NCBI RefSeq assembly: GCF_000209165.1
Contig: NC_009045.1
Span: 806,001 to 870,000 of the forward strand
DNA: 64,000 bases
Direction: 5' to 3'
Source: Scheffersomyces stipitis CBS 6054
Taxonomy: Eukaryota; Ascomycota; Pichiomycetes; Serinales; Debaryomycetaceae
Under the pieces are notes generated by a model, which ran no database searches, was not told where the DNA came from, and saw only the letters and a program-made list of their open reading frames with translations. Below are positions 49,751 through 59,900 of this stretch, piece after piece. How positions within the stretch are numbered: position 1 is the first letter of the stretch; each line of letters opens with the position of its first letter. Both the position numbers and the translations under genes were made by a program.

Positions 49751-50655
49751 CGCTCCAACGTCTATCAAGAGCAAGTAAAGGGAAGAGCAGAGGTCACAGA
49801 GTTCGGGGAATGTCAGCATTGAGAGACAGAAACCCAAGCGAGAGTGGTCACAAAAGCAAATATGTCAGTTGCTGATGAAATCGATAATTGTAATTACTGA
49901 TGTCTAGAACGGCTGGCTTAGTAAGAAATTCTCAAAATCCAGGCACATATGATTAGTGAGAGAAAGTGGTGAGATTTAGTGATATTGTCAGAAAAAAGAT
50001 TAGTGAGAAGTGGCGGGAGCCAGAGCCTCAGCAAGCAGAAAATAGCGACAAAAAATAGAGAGTAGCGAAACTGAGACTCTAGAAGCTCAAAATGGCAAGG
50101 GTTATGAGACGGTCCGACTGTGCCAAATAAGTTTGTCATCGCTGAGATGGCGACCGACTTTCTGTGGAGATTTGTAATGAAATATTCAGTAAAATTCAGA
50201 CAGAGTTCGTTAATTGCTTTACGAATCGTTAGTAAAGCGGTGGCACGATTTTACCGTTGGAACCGAACTAGGGCCAGTCTCTCACCAATTCACTCTGATT
50301 TCTCTCCCGAGACAGTTGGCCGTCGGTTTACTTTCTCCCTAATCAAGTCTCTCGGTATTCATTCTCCCACAGTCCTGCCTGTTTCTGGTGTCTCACTAAT
50401 CAACGGCTTGGTAGAGCTGGTCGAGTTTCCTGCAATCCGCCTCGCTTCTCTCGCTATTCGAATTTGTCTATCGATCTTTACCGAGGTCGCACCTGTGGCA
50501 GATTCAGAACTTCTAGATCGTTTTTATTATTAATGCTGTGTGCCGAAAAAGAAAACTGGCTCGGTGCCAAACGAAAAAAGAAATCCAATCTCGCCATATA
50601 AAAGCGATAATCCCCATTCATTTTTTCAACCTCCATTTTGCTTCTGATCCATTGC

Positions 50656-51786
50656 ATGTTCTCAGGCCCCCGCCAAACATTCTTACAAACCCTTAATTGC
50701 ACGCGTCTGTTTTCCCAAAGCATCGTCCGTCTTAATCTGAAGAATTCCAAATCAGCTTCACTTTCAATCTCAGATTTGCTCAATTTCAATCTGAATTCTG
50801 CATCAACTACAACAACGAATAACAAAATGGTCCACCACAGAGTCACTATTATCGGATCCGGTCCAGCTGCCCACACTGCTGCCATCTACTTGGCCAGAGC
50901 CGAAATCAAGCCTACCATGTACGAAGGTATGTTAGCTAACGGTATCGCCGCTGGTGGTCAGTTGACTACAACCACTGATATCGAAAACTTCCCAGGTTTC
51001 CCTAATGGAATCAACGGTACCACTTTGATGGAACAAATGAAGGAACAATCTGAAAGATTCGGAACTGAAATCATCACCGAAACCATCTCTAAAGTCGATT
51101 TCTCTGCCAGACCCTTCAAGTTGTGGACTGAATGGAACGAAGACTCGGAACCAGTCACTACTGACGCTGTCATTATCGCTACCGGCGCTTCTGCTAAGAG
51201 AATGCACATCCCTGGTGAAGAAACCTACTGGCAACAGGGTATCTCTGCTTGTGCAGTTTGTGACGGTGCCGTTCCTATCTTCAGAAACAAGCCTTTGGCT
51301 GTCATTGGTGGAGGAGACTCTGCATGTGAAGAAGCCTTGTTCTTAACAAAGTACGCCTCCAAGGTATATCTCTTGGTCAGAAGAGATGTTTTGAGAGCCT
51401 CTACCATCATGCAAAGAAGAGTGGAAAACAACGAAAAGTTGGAAATCTTATGGAACACCGAAGCCAAGGAAGCTAAGGGTGACGGAAAGTTGTTGCAATC
51501 GCTCAGCATCTTCAACAACAAGACCAACGTCACCTCCGATTTACCAGTCAACGGTTTGTTCTACGCTATCGGCCATACCCCAGCTACACAAGTGTTTGCC
51601 AACCAACTTAAAACCGACAGTGAAGGCTACATTGTTACCACTCCAGGTACAGCTGAAACTTCTATTGAGGGTGTTTATGCTGCTGGTGATGTCCAGGACA
51701 AGAAATACAGACAGGCTATCACTTCTGCCGGTACCGGCTGTATGGCTGCTTTGGACTGTGAGAAGTTCTTGAGCGAACAAGAGTAG
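50656..51786 (+). CDS. TRR1: Thioredoxin reductase Trr1, with possible mitochondrial N-extension
   Basis: The core starts [12 protein letters not shown] at 50827 (319 aa, the usual cytosolic length). FAD motif G-S-G-P-A-A, redox centre C-A-V-C-D-G, NADPH motif G-G-G-D-S-A and a final A-A-G-D-V-Q are intact. The frame continues upstream to an ATG at 50656 without stop, adding 57 residues rich in Arg, Ser, Leu and Asn with almost no acidic residues ([10 protein letters not shown]...[10 protein letters not shown]), a presequence pattern. Trr1 reduces thioredoxin with NADPH. Two starts would give mitochondrial and cytosolic forms. No CTG occurs in the highly biased core. Confidence 0.93.
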   Translation: MFSGPRQTFLQTLNCTRLFSQSIVRLNLKNSKSASLSISDLLNFNLNSASTTTTNNKMVHHRVTIIGSGPAAHTAAIYLARAEIKPTMYEGMLANGIAAGGQLTTTTDIENFPGFPNGINGTTLMEQMKEQSERFGTEIITETISKVDFSARPFKLWTEWNEDSEPVTTDAVIIATGASAKRMHIPGEETYWQQGISACAVCDGAVPIFRNKPLAVIGGGDSACEEALFLTKYASKVYLLVRRDVLRASTIMQRRVENNEKLEILWNTEAKEAKGDGKLLQSLSIFNNKTNVTSDLPVNGLFYAIGHTPATQVFANQLKTDSEGYIVTTPGTAETSIEGVYAAGDVQDKKYRQAITSAGTGCMAALDCEKFLSEQE

Positions 51787-51995
51787 ATGATTATAGAATT
51801 ATGAGCCTGTCATTATATTTAAATTATAGAATGTTACAATTGAATTATGATAATATGAAAAATACGTAGCCATCTTTTGTATATAGTATTGTGCAATGGA
51901 ATCCTCTGCTTTTGAACCATGTACAACTTTTTTGTAGAGTATTTGAATATTTAAATGTATTTGTAGACATAATGTTGATAGAGCTTTCGAGATTT

Positions 51996-52003
51996 TCACG
52001 TGA
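51996..52003. promoter_or_regulatory. TCACGTGA element upstream of PEP12
   Basis: Perfect octamer about 100 bp upstream of the PEP12 ATG, in a TRR1-PEP12 spacer of about 315 bp that is otherwise AT-rich. Confidence 0.5.
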
Positions 52004-52102
52004 CCAATTTCAAGATTAATTTAGATATGGCATTGCCTCAATATAGGAACCACATTTATCATCCATTCACTAATTCTTTCCATTACCATATCTTCCCCCA
52101 TC

Positions 52103-52942
52103 ATGTCATTCAACAACGCCTTCGAAGCAGATATCGAGCGAACCGCTTCGAATCGATCCCACCAGTACAAAGATTACCCGGAGTTCGAGTCTCTTTCCAC
52201 AGCCATAGACAACAGATTGCATCAGATAAATGGTACGCAGTTGCCTTCTATCAAAAAGCTAATTGGCGACTATGAGACCAATGCAGCAGACACTGTAGGA
52301 GAAAGTGTTGGTAAAAATTTGAACCAAGTAACTGAGAATTTCAAAAAGTTGAATGAATCTATAAAACAGCTTAACTCTATTATTCAGCAGATTGCATCCA
52401 ATCACGAAGACATAGAAGTGCTAAATTATCTCAAACAGAAGGAAAGCATCCAAATAAAGTTGGTCAGAGACAGTTTGAACACTTTCAAAAACTACCAGAA
52501 GCGATTTGAGGCCGCTCAATATAAACATTTGCCTGAAGGGAGCAGCACAAAGCAAGAAATGTTAAGAGAAGTTGAAGAACAGTCACAACTACAAGGGCAG
52601 CAACAAGTACAAATTACTTATGAACCCGTTAATGCTGAAGAATTGGAACAGCAGACGATTTTGGTGGAAGAAAGAGAACGCGAGATACACAGAATCCAAC
52701 AAGATACCGTAGAAATCAACGAGATTTTCCAAAATTTGTCTTCTATAGTAAATGAGCAACAGTTCCAGATTGATAATATTGAAAGTAACTTGTTTAATTA
52801 CAGCCAAGATGTTCGTGGAGCTTCTAATGAGCTTAGAACAGCAGAAAGATACCAGAGACGTTCTGGAGGCAGGATGTTGTGTTGTTTGATGGTGTTGATC
52901 GCTGTAGCTGGTTTTATATTGGTAGTTGGAGTTTTGTTTTAG
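52103..52942 (+). CDS. PEP12: Endosomal t-SNARE Pep12 (syntaxin)
   Basis: Protein of 279 aa. N-terminal helical (Habc-type) domain from F-E-S-L-S-T-A-I-D to about 150, a Gln-rich linker, and a Qa SNARE helix (E-R-E-R-E-I-H-R-I-Q-Q then V-E-I-N-E-I-F-Q-N-L). A last 19-residue transmembrane anchor ends at the C terminus. Pep12 drives vesicle fusion with the prevacuolar endosome. Second endosomal SNARE of this window after TLG1; the two are not adjacent. Confidence 0.92.
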   Translation: MSFNNAFEADIERTASNRSHQYKDYPEFESLSTAIDNRLHQINGTQLPSIKKLIGDYETNAADTVGESVGKNLNQVTENFKKLNESIKQLNSIIQQIASNHEDIEVLNYLKQKESIQIKLVRDSLNTFKNYQKRFEAAQYKHLPEGSSTKQEMLREVEEQSQLQGQQQVQITYEPVNAEELEQQTILVEEREREIHRIQQDTVEINEIFQNLSSIVNEQQFQIDNIESNLFNYSQDVRGASNELRTAERYQRRSGGRMLCCLMVLIAVAGFILVVGVLF

Positions 52943-53076
52943 GTTAGCTAATGTTGTATATATATGAGAGAAGTAATGCCAATGGTTTTGTAGATTTTAT
53001 TGTTGTACATTCGTTGCATTTATCTATGCTACTATTCTCTATATTATCTCAATATATACAGCTCTATATTACAAGC

Positions 53077-54231
53077 CTATGGCTTCCATATGTTCACACA
53101 ACCATCGTCTCCAGCAGTCACAAGAACCTCCAGTTGATCATCCAACAAAGCCCAGATAATGCTGTTGATTTCATGAACCCCATGAGCAGACTCCTTTACA
53201 GAGTCTATGGACCAACTGTTGTCATCACCTTCTATGTATATGACTATCTTCCCATCGGAGCCTACGGTAGCAATCTTGCCGGATTGTGCCGACCAGGCCA
53301 CAGAATAGATGGGATATTGGTGCACTGGAGGGAGGATTGATTCCTGTTCCCAGACCATCTCTGACTTGTGTTTGATGGAACTGGGGATGTACTCTTCGTT
53401 TCTTTCTGGCTCATCTACATCCCCACTGGACCAGATTCGTGCGGTCATGTCGTCACTAACCGACACCAACCGTATCTTCGATCTATTCGATGATTCATTA
53501 GATTCTTGATGTCTATGATTATCCTCAAACTGAGAACACCACACTGTTCCTTCGTGGCCGTTGAGTACACCAACGCAAGACCAATCATCGTCGTCCAAAT
53601 CTTGTTTGTACAATCTAATAGTATCATCATACGAACTCAGTGCAAGCAAATTTTGATGCGGATGCCACACAACATGTTTTATATCGTGCTGGTGGTCATT
53701 TAGCACAGAAATACATTCGAACTCTTCCAAAGTCTCGGGGTCGGTTTCCCAAATCCAGACAGTCTTGTCTCTAGAACAAGAAGCAAGAAGACTTCCATTG
53801 TGGTTCCAGCCCACAGCCTTGATTTCGTTCTCGTGCCCTTCAATGATGGCCATCAAGTTCCATTCGTTTCTGGGGCTCAGAAGAATCTCAGCTGCATTCT
53901 CAAGGATTTCTTCGTCGTCTACTTCTGTTTCGGGTTCATCGATACCCCAAATGGAAATCGTGCTATCAAATGAACCCAGAGCTAAAGCTGGCAAGTCCAA
54001 AAAGTTTGACTCAACTCCGGGTAAAGGCGGCTTGAATGAAACCGCTCTCACGGATCGTTTGTGTGTATCTTCCAATTGAGCTACTTGAGGAAAGTTCTGT
54101 TTCACTGAGAGCTTGTAGATCTTAGATGTTTTATCAGTGGAAGCAGTTGCCAAAAGTGGAACGGTTTTATGTGCAGAAACCGACCACGCCTTGTCGCTAT
54201 GAGCTTTGATCGACTTTATAAGCGAAACCAT
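53077..54231 (-). CDS. CIA1: Cytosolic Fe-S assembly WD40 protein Cia1
   Basis: Protein of 384 aa forming a seven-bladed propeller. Blades show K-A-W-S-V-S then L-A-T-A-S-T-D-K-T, N-E-I-K-A-V-G-W-N then L-A-S-C-S-R-D-K-T-V-W-I-W-E, and H-E-G-T-V-W-C-S-Q-F. The fourth blade reads L-L-A-[CTG]-S-S-Y-D-D-T-I-R; with CTG as Ser it becomes L-L-A-S-S-S-Y-D-D-T. Cia1, with Cia2 and Met18, delivers Fe-S clusters to cytosolic and nuclear proteins. It is convergent with PEP12, 134 bp apart. Confidence 0.95.
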   Translation of the reverse strand: MVSLIKSIKAHSDKAWSVSAHKTVPLLATASTDKTSKIYKLSVKQNFPQVAQLEDTHKRSVRAVSFKPPLPGVESNFLDLPALALGSFDSTISIWGIDEPETEVDDEEILENAAEILLSPRNEWNLMAIIEGHENEIKAVGWNHNGSLLASCSRDKTVWIWETDPETLEEFECISVLNDHQHDIKHVVWHPHQNLLALSSYDDTIRLYKQDLDDDDWSCVGVLNGHEGTVWCSQFEDNHRHQESNESSNRSKIRLVSVSDDMTARIWSSGDVDEPERNEEYIPSSIKHKSEMVWEQESILPPVHQYPIYSVAWSAQSGKIATVGSDGKIVIYIEGDDNSWSIDSVKESAHGVHEINSIIWALLDDQLEVLVTAGDDGCVNIWKP

Positions 54232-54884
54232 TCTGATGAATACTACGAAACTACGAAAGAAGTAAAATCAATGAATTTCTTGTTGGATGGTTAGAATTGC
54301 AGTTGAAGTCGCTGAAAAATCCTATTGAAGTTAACTATGGAGCTGACAAAATGCGACTTTGATCCCGGAATTGAAATTCGTTATTTTCAGGTGACCATTT
54401 GAATTCCGACTACAGAGTTAGGAATTTGAAGACTGGTAACTTCAAAGCAAATTGAACATCTAACGAATTGTATGTGTATGTCTGCTTCACCATGATAGCC
54501 CACAATATCTTTACTGAACTTCTTCTACAGATATGATAAGAAATTTTAGGATATACCACCTTTTGAGTAATTATTGAAAGGTGACTTAATGTATGTGTCA
54601 CGTGCTCTATCATAATGAAGATGGCGATTAAGTTAAAGCCAGAAGAGGACTGATTTACAGTTAGGTTTGGGTTCCACAGCTTCTAGACCAATGTAAACTT
54701 ATATCATTTACGTTAGGCATTCTCTGCCGTTTCTAATACATTGTATTATTTCTTCAATTCGTGAAGCATTCGTGCTGAGAAGCATCACTCAGGAACTTCC
54801 TGTGTGTGGGAATATGAAAAATAGTCGTCTTCATAGTTAACAAACCAAATAATCTATACAACTTCAACCACTCTATGAATCACC
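54232..54884. other. Divergent intergenic region CIA1/CYC2
   Basis: About 650 bp containing a TCACGTG at 54598-54604, which could serve either gene. Otherwise AT-rich. Confidence 0.45.
54598..54604. promoter_or_regulatory. TCACGTG element between CIA1 and CYC2
   Basis: CACGTG-class core about 285 bp upstream of CYC2 and 370 bp upstream of CIA1. Confidence 0.35.
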
Positions 54885-56528
54885 ATGCTTGTATTCAGAG
54901 CGACTACTAAAAGAGTTCGGTTGACTTCTGTTCTATCAGGAAATGGTTTGGTGAATTTCCAGAGATTGAAATCTTCTGAATCTGGCAAGGGCGGTGATTT
55001 TTCAGATGAGAAAAAGACCCAGAATCAGAATGAAAAAGCCAACGAGAACAACGACTTAATTTCTCAAGACAATAGAGATGTTTCTCAGTTTAAAATCAGA
55101 TCTGCTTCGTCTCGCTCGGCTCCAGCACCCATAGATGCTCAAGATACCGGTTTGGACCGTCTTGTGAAAAGAAACAACAAACCATATATACCTAAGTTGA
55201 AACATGACAGAGTCAGTTTTGAGTATCCTGGCTTACCCAACGAAGACGATTTCGCAAAGGCTCAACAGCCGAAGACAACCACCAGATGGTCTCGTTATGT
55301 GCCGAAGATTTTGACCGCTTTGGCTGTCGTCTGGGGTGCATATACCGTGAAGGTGTGGATCTATGCTCCTGAAAATGGTGCTGACAGTAAAGAGTTGCTT
55401 GATCCTCTGGAATTCCATAAATTCATAGTCACTCACAAGGAAGAAATCGATGATGATCACTACTTGATTGAGCTTTTACCCAAGCATTCCAAGTGGCAAT
55501 ACAGTTACAATCTTAACTATGAGCTGAAGTCCATCTGGAATGGGGACAGAATATGGTCTGTAGATGTCAAGCAACCAGACATCATGGTTGTCAGAGCATA
55601 TACACCGTTACCGTTGTACTTTTTAAAGTCTGAATACACCAGATCAGGTGAAAGGAAACCACTTTTGAAGGTTATCAACAACGACGGAGAGGATTACGAT
55701 AAAGGAGGTGTCATGTGTTTGTATGTCAAAAAGTACAATGATGGTGAAATATCTAGATATATCACAAGCAGGAATATTGGAGAAGAAATCGAATTGAGAG
55801 GTCCTAATGTGGAGTACAGATTTCCTTACCATCCCCTTAAAAATTACCATACTAGACCAATATTTCGTGATCTTCCTTCTAAAATTGAACCTGAACACTT
55901 GCTTCAAAAGACTATAAAGGCCAACGACTTACCAGCTTTCGATAATTTAAACTTTTTTGCTGCGGGAACTGGTATAGCTCCTATTCTTCAAGTCTTGCTT
56001 TCTCGTAATCCGTACAGGGGATTTGTCAACATTCACTACTCAGCCCAAAAACCTGGGGAATTGGAGCCATTAGAGAGATTCCTTTTCTTTTTGGAAAAGT
56101 TAGACAGAATTAAATTGATTCGCCATTACGATTCCGAGAATAAGACTATCCTAACAGCTAAGGACGTTTCAAAGCCATCTAAAAGTGCGTATACTAGCCC
56201 TCTAAAATTAGAACAGAAGGAAGCTGACCTTACGCCCGAAGAAGCTTTGAAGTTGAGAATGTCGATTTTGGAGGGAGAGGAACCAACAATTCAAAGTAAG
56301 GTACAATTGAACGAAGAAAGAGCTCCAAGATATGTAAATGCTATACAACAAGCTATAGCCACCAGTAAGGAACAAAAAACATCGCCAAGTTTATCGTTAG
56401 TATGTGGACCAGAAGGGTACGTAAGCTATGTTGCTGGTCCTAAAGACTTGATTAACAATCAACAAGGTCAAGTGGGCGGTTTGCTAGGTGACAAAGAGTG
56501 GGATGAATCAAACACCTATAAATTATAG
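54885..56528 (+). CDS. CYC2: Mitochondrial inner-membrane flavoprotein Cyc2 (cytochrome c heme attachment)
   Basis: Protein of 547 aa. Basic presequence (M-L-V-F-R-A-T-T-K-R-V-R), then a charged linker and one membrane segment at about 143-158 (I-L-T-A-L-A-V-V-W-G). A ferredoxin-reductase-like module follows: R-A-Y-T-P-L-P (FAD binding), E-I-E-L-R-G-P, A-A-G-T-G-I-A-P (NAD(P)H binding) and C-G-P-E-G-Y. Cyc2 supports heme attachment to apocytochrome c with the heme lyase. It is longer than the S. cerevisiae protein (about 366 aa), mainly through the N-terminal linker and an insertion before C-G-P-E-G-Y. Confidence 0.85.
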   Translation: MLVFRATTKRVRLTSVLSGNGLVNFQRLKSSESGKGGDFSDEKKTQNQNEKANENNDLISQDNRDVSQFKIRSASSRSAPAPIDAQDTGLDRLVKRNNKPYIPKLKHDRVSFEYPGLPNEDDFAKAQQPKTTTRWSRYVPKILTALAVVWGAYTVKVWIYAPENGADSKELLDPLEFHKFIVTHKEEIDDDHYLIELLPKHSKWQYSYNLNYELKSIWNGDRIWSVDVKQPDIMVVRAYTPLPLYFLKSEYTRSGERKPLLKVINNDGEDYDKGGVMCLYVKKYNDGEISRYITSRNIGEEIELRGPNVEYRFPYHPLKNYHTRPIFRDLPSKIEPEHLLQKTIKANDLPAFDNLNFFAAGTGIAPILQVLLSRNPYRGFVNIHYSAQKPGELEPLERFLFFLEKLDRIKLIRHYDSENKTILTAKDVSKPSKSAYTSPLKLEQKEADLTPEEALKLRMSILEGEEPTIQSKVQLNEERAPRYVNAIQQAIATSKEQKTSPSLSLVCGPEGYVSYVAGPKDLINNQQGQVGGLLGDKEWDESNTYKL

Positions 56529-56591
56529 AGTCCAAATTGTATATAATTGGAGTAATAATACATTGTAAATAGTTAAATGTTATCGTACATA

Positions 56592-59500
56592 TTACAAAAC
56601 GTCATTAACCACGCCGATCTTCTTACCAAAATGAATAAGAATACGTTGCGCATCTCTATGTTTGGCACATAGTAGAATGACTTCCTTAAGTAACTCATGC
56701 TTGTCTACTCCACAGATGCTAGAAGACCATCCTGAAGCCGACCTGGAATTGACATCTGTTTCTTGTTGGCTGTCTGGCCCTAAAAGCTCGTCACAAACCT
56801 CAAATAGTTTCGTTTTGTAGCCTAATTCACATATTCTTTGAACGTATGTCAAGAAGAATCTTCTGAAATCCTTAAACTCACCTAGCAATTCACAGCATAA
56901 TATCCTATTTTCCAAGTGGCTAATTGAAATGGTGTTTTCAAGATTTTCAAATCCTTCCTTCATTATCATGTTTTTTGAGATCTTGTTGAAGTACTTGCCT
57001 CGTCCAGTTCTCGTTTTTCTAATAATTTCTTCGTTGGTTTTATGTTCCAATAGTTCAATAATGGAAGCTTCTTCACCAAACAAGTTCGATGTTTGAGGCT
57101 TTTTGCTGTTCTCGTCATTGCTTTCCCAATAGTGAGAACCAAACGACCACCACGACTCTGTAATTGTCTGCCAAATGCATAAATTTTTGTTGAAGAGATA
57201 CCCTGAGCAATTCGATAGCGTCACTAATGGAATTCCAGCAGATGTGACAGCGCATAGGGTGATGTTATCTGACTTGGACAAACCATCTTCATGATATTTG
57301 CTACTGAGTTCCAATAATGGAGTCAACGAAGTAGACAACTCGATCTTTTTCTTTTCTAAATCCCAAACAAACAATTCGCCCAAAGATGTTACGGCCATAA
57401 GGTACTTACTGTGACTTTCAAGGAAAGACACAGGCGATCCAAGAACTAGTGGAGGTAACAATCTTTTACCTGATGTATGGGAATAAGTCAAAATTTGACC
57501 ATCGGAAGTACTCAATGCCCAAAAATTGGACCCCTCGACAGCCAATTGGATGTATCTCGGAATAAAATCGCACCAAAGCTGCTTGTCTTTTTTGAAGTAT
57601 GTGATTCTGGAAGGTTTAGTCTCGTTTCCAGTTCCATTCTTGATATCCATTATGAAGACTTCACCATCAAATTTGCTCAGAATCTGAAAGTTTAATCTTA
57701 CTTTGGGAACTGAAAGTCTCACCTTTGAAAAAGTAGTATTAGGATTTGTGATAACTGATCCAATAAATTTAACTGGTTCGAGTTCACGTTTAATTTTCTT
57801 ATTGGAGCCAGCTTCTTCTTGTGCTTTCAACCTCTTGTTCTGTTTATAGAAGTCTTCTTCAACTGAATAAGAAGGCTTGTCAAATTCCATTAGAGATTTT
57901 GAAGACGACTGGACCGTTGAATTGTTACCCAAACTTGATTCAGATGAAGCTATGGCAGGTTTCGTGGTTCCGTTGTTCGAAATAAGCATAGGCTGAATTC
58001 TACGTTTCCCGTTTTTCGTGGTTACTTCCTGCTTCTGGGCGCTTTTCGAATCTGAAGGTGGCACGGTAATTGAAGATGCCGATGCTATGGAGGTAGTCTT
58101 TGCTGTCTTGGTCGTTTTACTAGTGGTAGATTTTGATTGCCTGCTGCTCATGGCAGAATGTAAGATATCCGTCGCTGAAGTGTCTGGTTCTGTCATGTTT
58201 GGTGGAGGTATGACTGATGGTTCTATGGGTCCATTACTTATAGCCTCAGGCTGACTATTAGTTGGACTGGAGTTTGCTTCTTTCTCACTCAGTTCATCCT
58301 TGTTTTGGTCTTTTTCTTCATTCTGTTCGCTATGTATCGTGCTCTTAGCGTCTTTCTGATCCAATAACTCGATCTGGTGTTTTTCACCTCTTCTTGTCGT
58401 CAGTTGATCGTGTTCATATTTATGGTTTATAGGCTTTATGTATTCTTGGTCGAATTTCTTTAGCTCTTCCAACATGTCTTGCGATATCTCGTGACCCAAT
58501 TCGTTGTTTTCGATCGAAGCTATTCCTAAATGTCCATCTAACGTAGCAACAATCAAAGAAGTACCTGTTTTATCCCATACAAGATCAAGTATTGGCTTGT
58601 CGACGACGTCTTGTAAGACGACTACGGGTGTATCTTTAGAAGTGTTCCATATGGCCAAGGTCTTGTCTGAGCCTCCGGTAGCAATCACATTATAGAAAGC
58701 GGTATCATCAGTCCCTTCTCGCAAGAATTTGGGATGAAATCGTACTACTTCACATGCAAGCCCATGTCCTACCAAGCTGATTCTGTTTTGCCAGTTTTTA
58801 GAACGAGAAATCAACGAGATTAACGAAGTCTGATTTTTTGAGGCTGTTGGAACTGAAAGAAGTTCACCTTCTGGAGACCACGAGATCCGCTTGTAGTTTA
58901 CGTTTATGGGATTTTTGTTGATGAGACGGGAGATCTTGTTGATCAAGCGAAACTGGTAGTTGTCCAAGGCAGTATCATACGTGTACTGGTACAAGTAAAC
59001 CAATGTATCGTCACCCAAAGTGATCAAATAGTTGTTAGTAGGATCAAAGGCAATGCTTCTTTGAACGGTAAGTTTTTCCAAATGGGTCAATTCCGTCAAT
59101 TCCTGAAACGTATTCTTTGTAACGTCTATGACATTCACTTTACCTTCAATGGTGCTCCAGGCTACAAGACGAGAATCCATCGACCAGCTTAAGTCAACTA
59201 CAGAGGCTTTCTGTTCCTCATTGAAAGGATAGAGAAGGGTTTGGCTGTTCTTTTCAAGGTTGTGCAAGTAGATATTTCCCTTCGTGTCTGCCGAGACAAG
59301 CTCTTTACTGTTTTTAGGAGAAAACTTGATCGTGGAAACTACAGCTTTGTGGGTTTTCAAGGTGTATACGGGTGAAATGCTATTGACTTTCGAAGTCAAT
59401 GAATCTTGGGAAGTTTGTATGTTATCAGAAGAAACAGAATGCCGCTGATGATCATTCTCAATTTTAGTAGGCTCGTTATTGAGATTATCGCTCTTGGTGT

Positions 59501-59900
59501 CAACAGTATTAACTTTTAATTCTTTGATTTCAACTCTGTCACTCAATGTGCCTTCGTCAATTTTGAATCCATCTTTCGATTCATCTTTTTTGTCATCCTC
59601 GTCGAGATCAATTATTTCGACAGGTCTGATGCTGGCCTCAGTGATCTGAGGATTTTCAGGAATTCCAATTCTGGCCTCAGCATTGTTCTCATTGATAGCA
59701 AAGCCGTTTTCTTTTTGAATTACATTATCTTCGTTCTTTTCTAATGGCAGTATTCTGGCTAAGTTGACGAGATCAGAAAGTTTCCAGATGTTGATGATAT
59801 GGTCCAAGCCTCCCGTAGCAAGCCATTCGTTGGTGGGGTCGATATCAACGGTGTGGACTTCGCCTCCGTGGAGAAGCGGCGGGAAGCGGAAGTATTTCAT
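56592..59900 (-). CDS. HIR2: Histone-regulatory WD40 protein Hir2 (HIRA family)
   Basis: Protein of 1102 aa from the first ATG at 59900. N-terminal WD40 blades (V-H-T-V-D-I-D, L-A-T-G-G-L-D-H-I-I-N-I-W), then long acidic Ser/Thr-rich linkers. From about residue 700 the HIR C-terminal domain shows L-V-L-G-S-P-V-S-F-L-E, Y-L-M-A-V-T-S-L-G-E-L and L-V-T-L-S-N-C-S-G-Y-L-F, then W-W-S-F-G-S-H-Y-W and M-K-E-G-F-E-N-L-E. That domain matches Hir2. The HIR complex represses histone genes and assembles nucleosomes independently of replication. HIR1 versus HIR2 is separated mainly by the C-terminal match. Its 3' end is 63 bp from the CYC2 stop. Confidence 0.85.
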   Translation of the reverse strand: MKYFRFPPLLHGGEVHTVDIDPTNEWLATGGLDHIINIWKLSDLVNLARILPLEKNEDNVIQKENGFAINENNAEARIGIPENPQITEASIRPVEIIDLDEDDKKDESKDGFKIDEGTLSDRVEIKELKVNTVDTKSDNLNNEPTKIENDHQRHSVSSDNIQTSQDSLTSKVNSISPVYTLKTHKAVVSTIKFSPKNSKELVSADTKGNIYLHNLEKNSQTLLYPFNEEQKASVVDLSWSMDSRLVAWSTIEGKVNVIDVTKNTFQELTELTHLEKLTVQRSIAFDPTNNYLITLGDDTLVYLYQYTYDTALDNYQFRLINKISRLINKNPINVNYKRISWSPEGELLSVPTASKNQTSLISLISRSKNWQNRISLVGHGLACEVVRFHPKFLREGTDDTAFYNVIATGGSDKTLAIWNTSKDTPVVVLQDVVDKPILDLVWDKTGTSLIVATLDGHLGIASIENNELGHEISQDMLEELKKFDQEYIKPINHKYEHDQLTTRRGEKHQIELLDQKDAKSTIHSEQNEEKDQNKDELSEKEANSSPTNSQPEAISNGPIEPSVIPPPNMTEPDTSATDILHSAMSSRQSKSTTSKTTKTAKTTSIASASSITVPPSDSKSAQKQEVTTKNGKRRIQPMLISNNGTTKPAIASSESSLGNNSTVQSSSKSLMEFDKPSYSVEEDFYKQNKRLKAQEEAGSNKKIKRELEPVKFIGSVITNPNTTFSKVRLSVPKVRLNFQILSKFDGEVFIMDIKNGTGNETKPSRITYFKKDKQLWCDFIPRYIQLAVEGSNFWALSTSDGQILTYSHTSGKRLLPPLVLGSPVSFLESHSKYLMAVTSLGELFVWDLEKKKIELSTSLTPLLELSSKYHEDGLSKSDNITLCAVTSAGIPLVTLSNCSGYLFNKNLCIWQTITESWWSFGSHYWESNDENSKKPQTSNLFGEEASIIELLEHKTNEEIIRKTRTGRGKYFNKISKNMIMKEGFENLENTISISHLENRILCCELLGEFKDFRRFFLTYVQRICELGYKTKLFEVCDELLGPDSQQETDVNSRSASGWSSSICGVDKHELLKEVILLCAKHRDAQRILIHFGKKIGVVNDVL

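Larger units (their letters stand above)
49382..50655. other. 1.27 kb intergenic region upstream of TRR1
   Basis: Contains a 14-bp tandem repeat (49536-49577), a TCACGTGA (49743-49750) and a pyrimidine-rich stretch with TCTCGCTATT (50449-50458). A frame at 50120-50533 looks spurious. The length fits a multi-input stress-regulated promoter. Confidence 0.5.

Noticed and set aside
50120..50533. 137-codon frame upstream of TRR1
   Set aside because: Low-complexity pyrimidine-derived sequence, no domain, no matching relatives known to me.
50638..50655. TRR1 frame before 50656
   Set aside because: Starts with TTG; the first true ATG is 50656.
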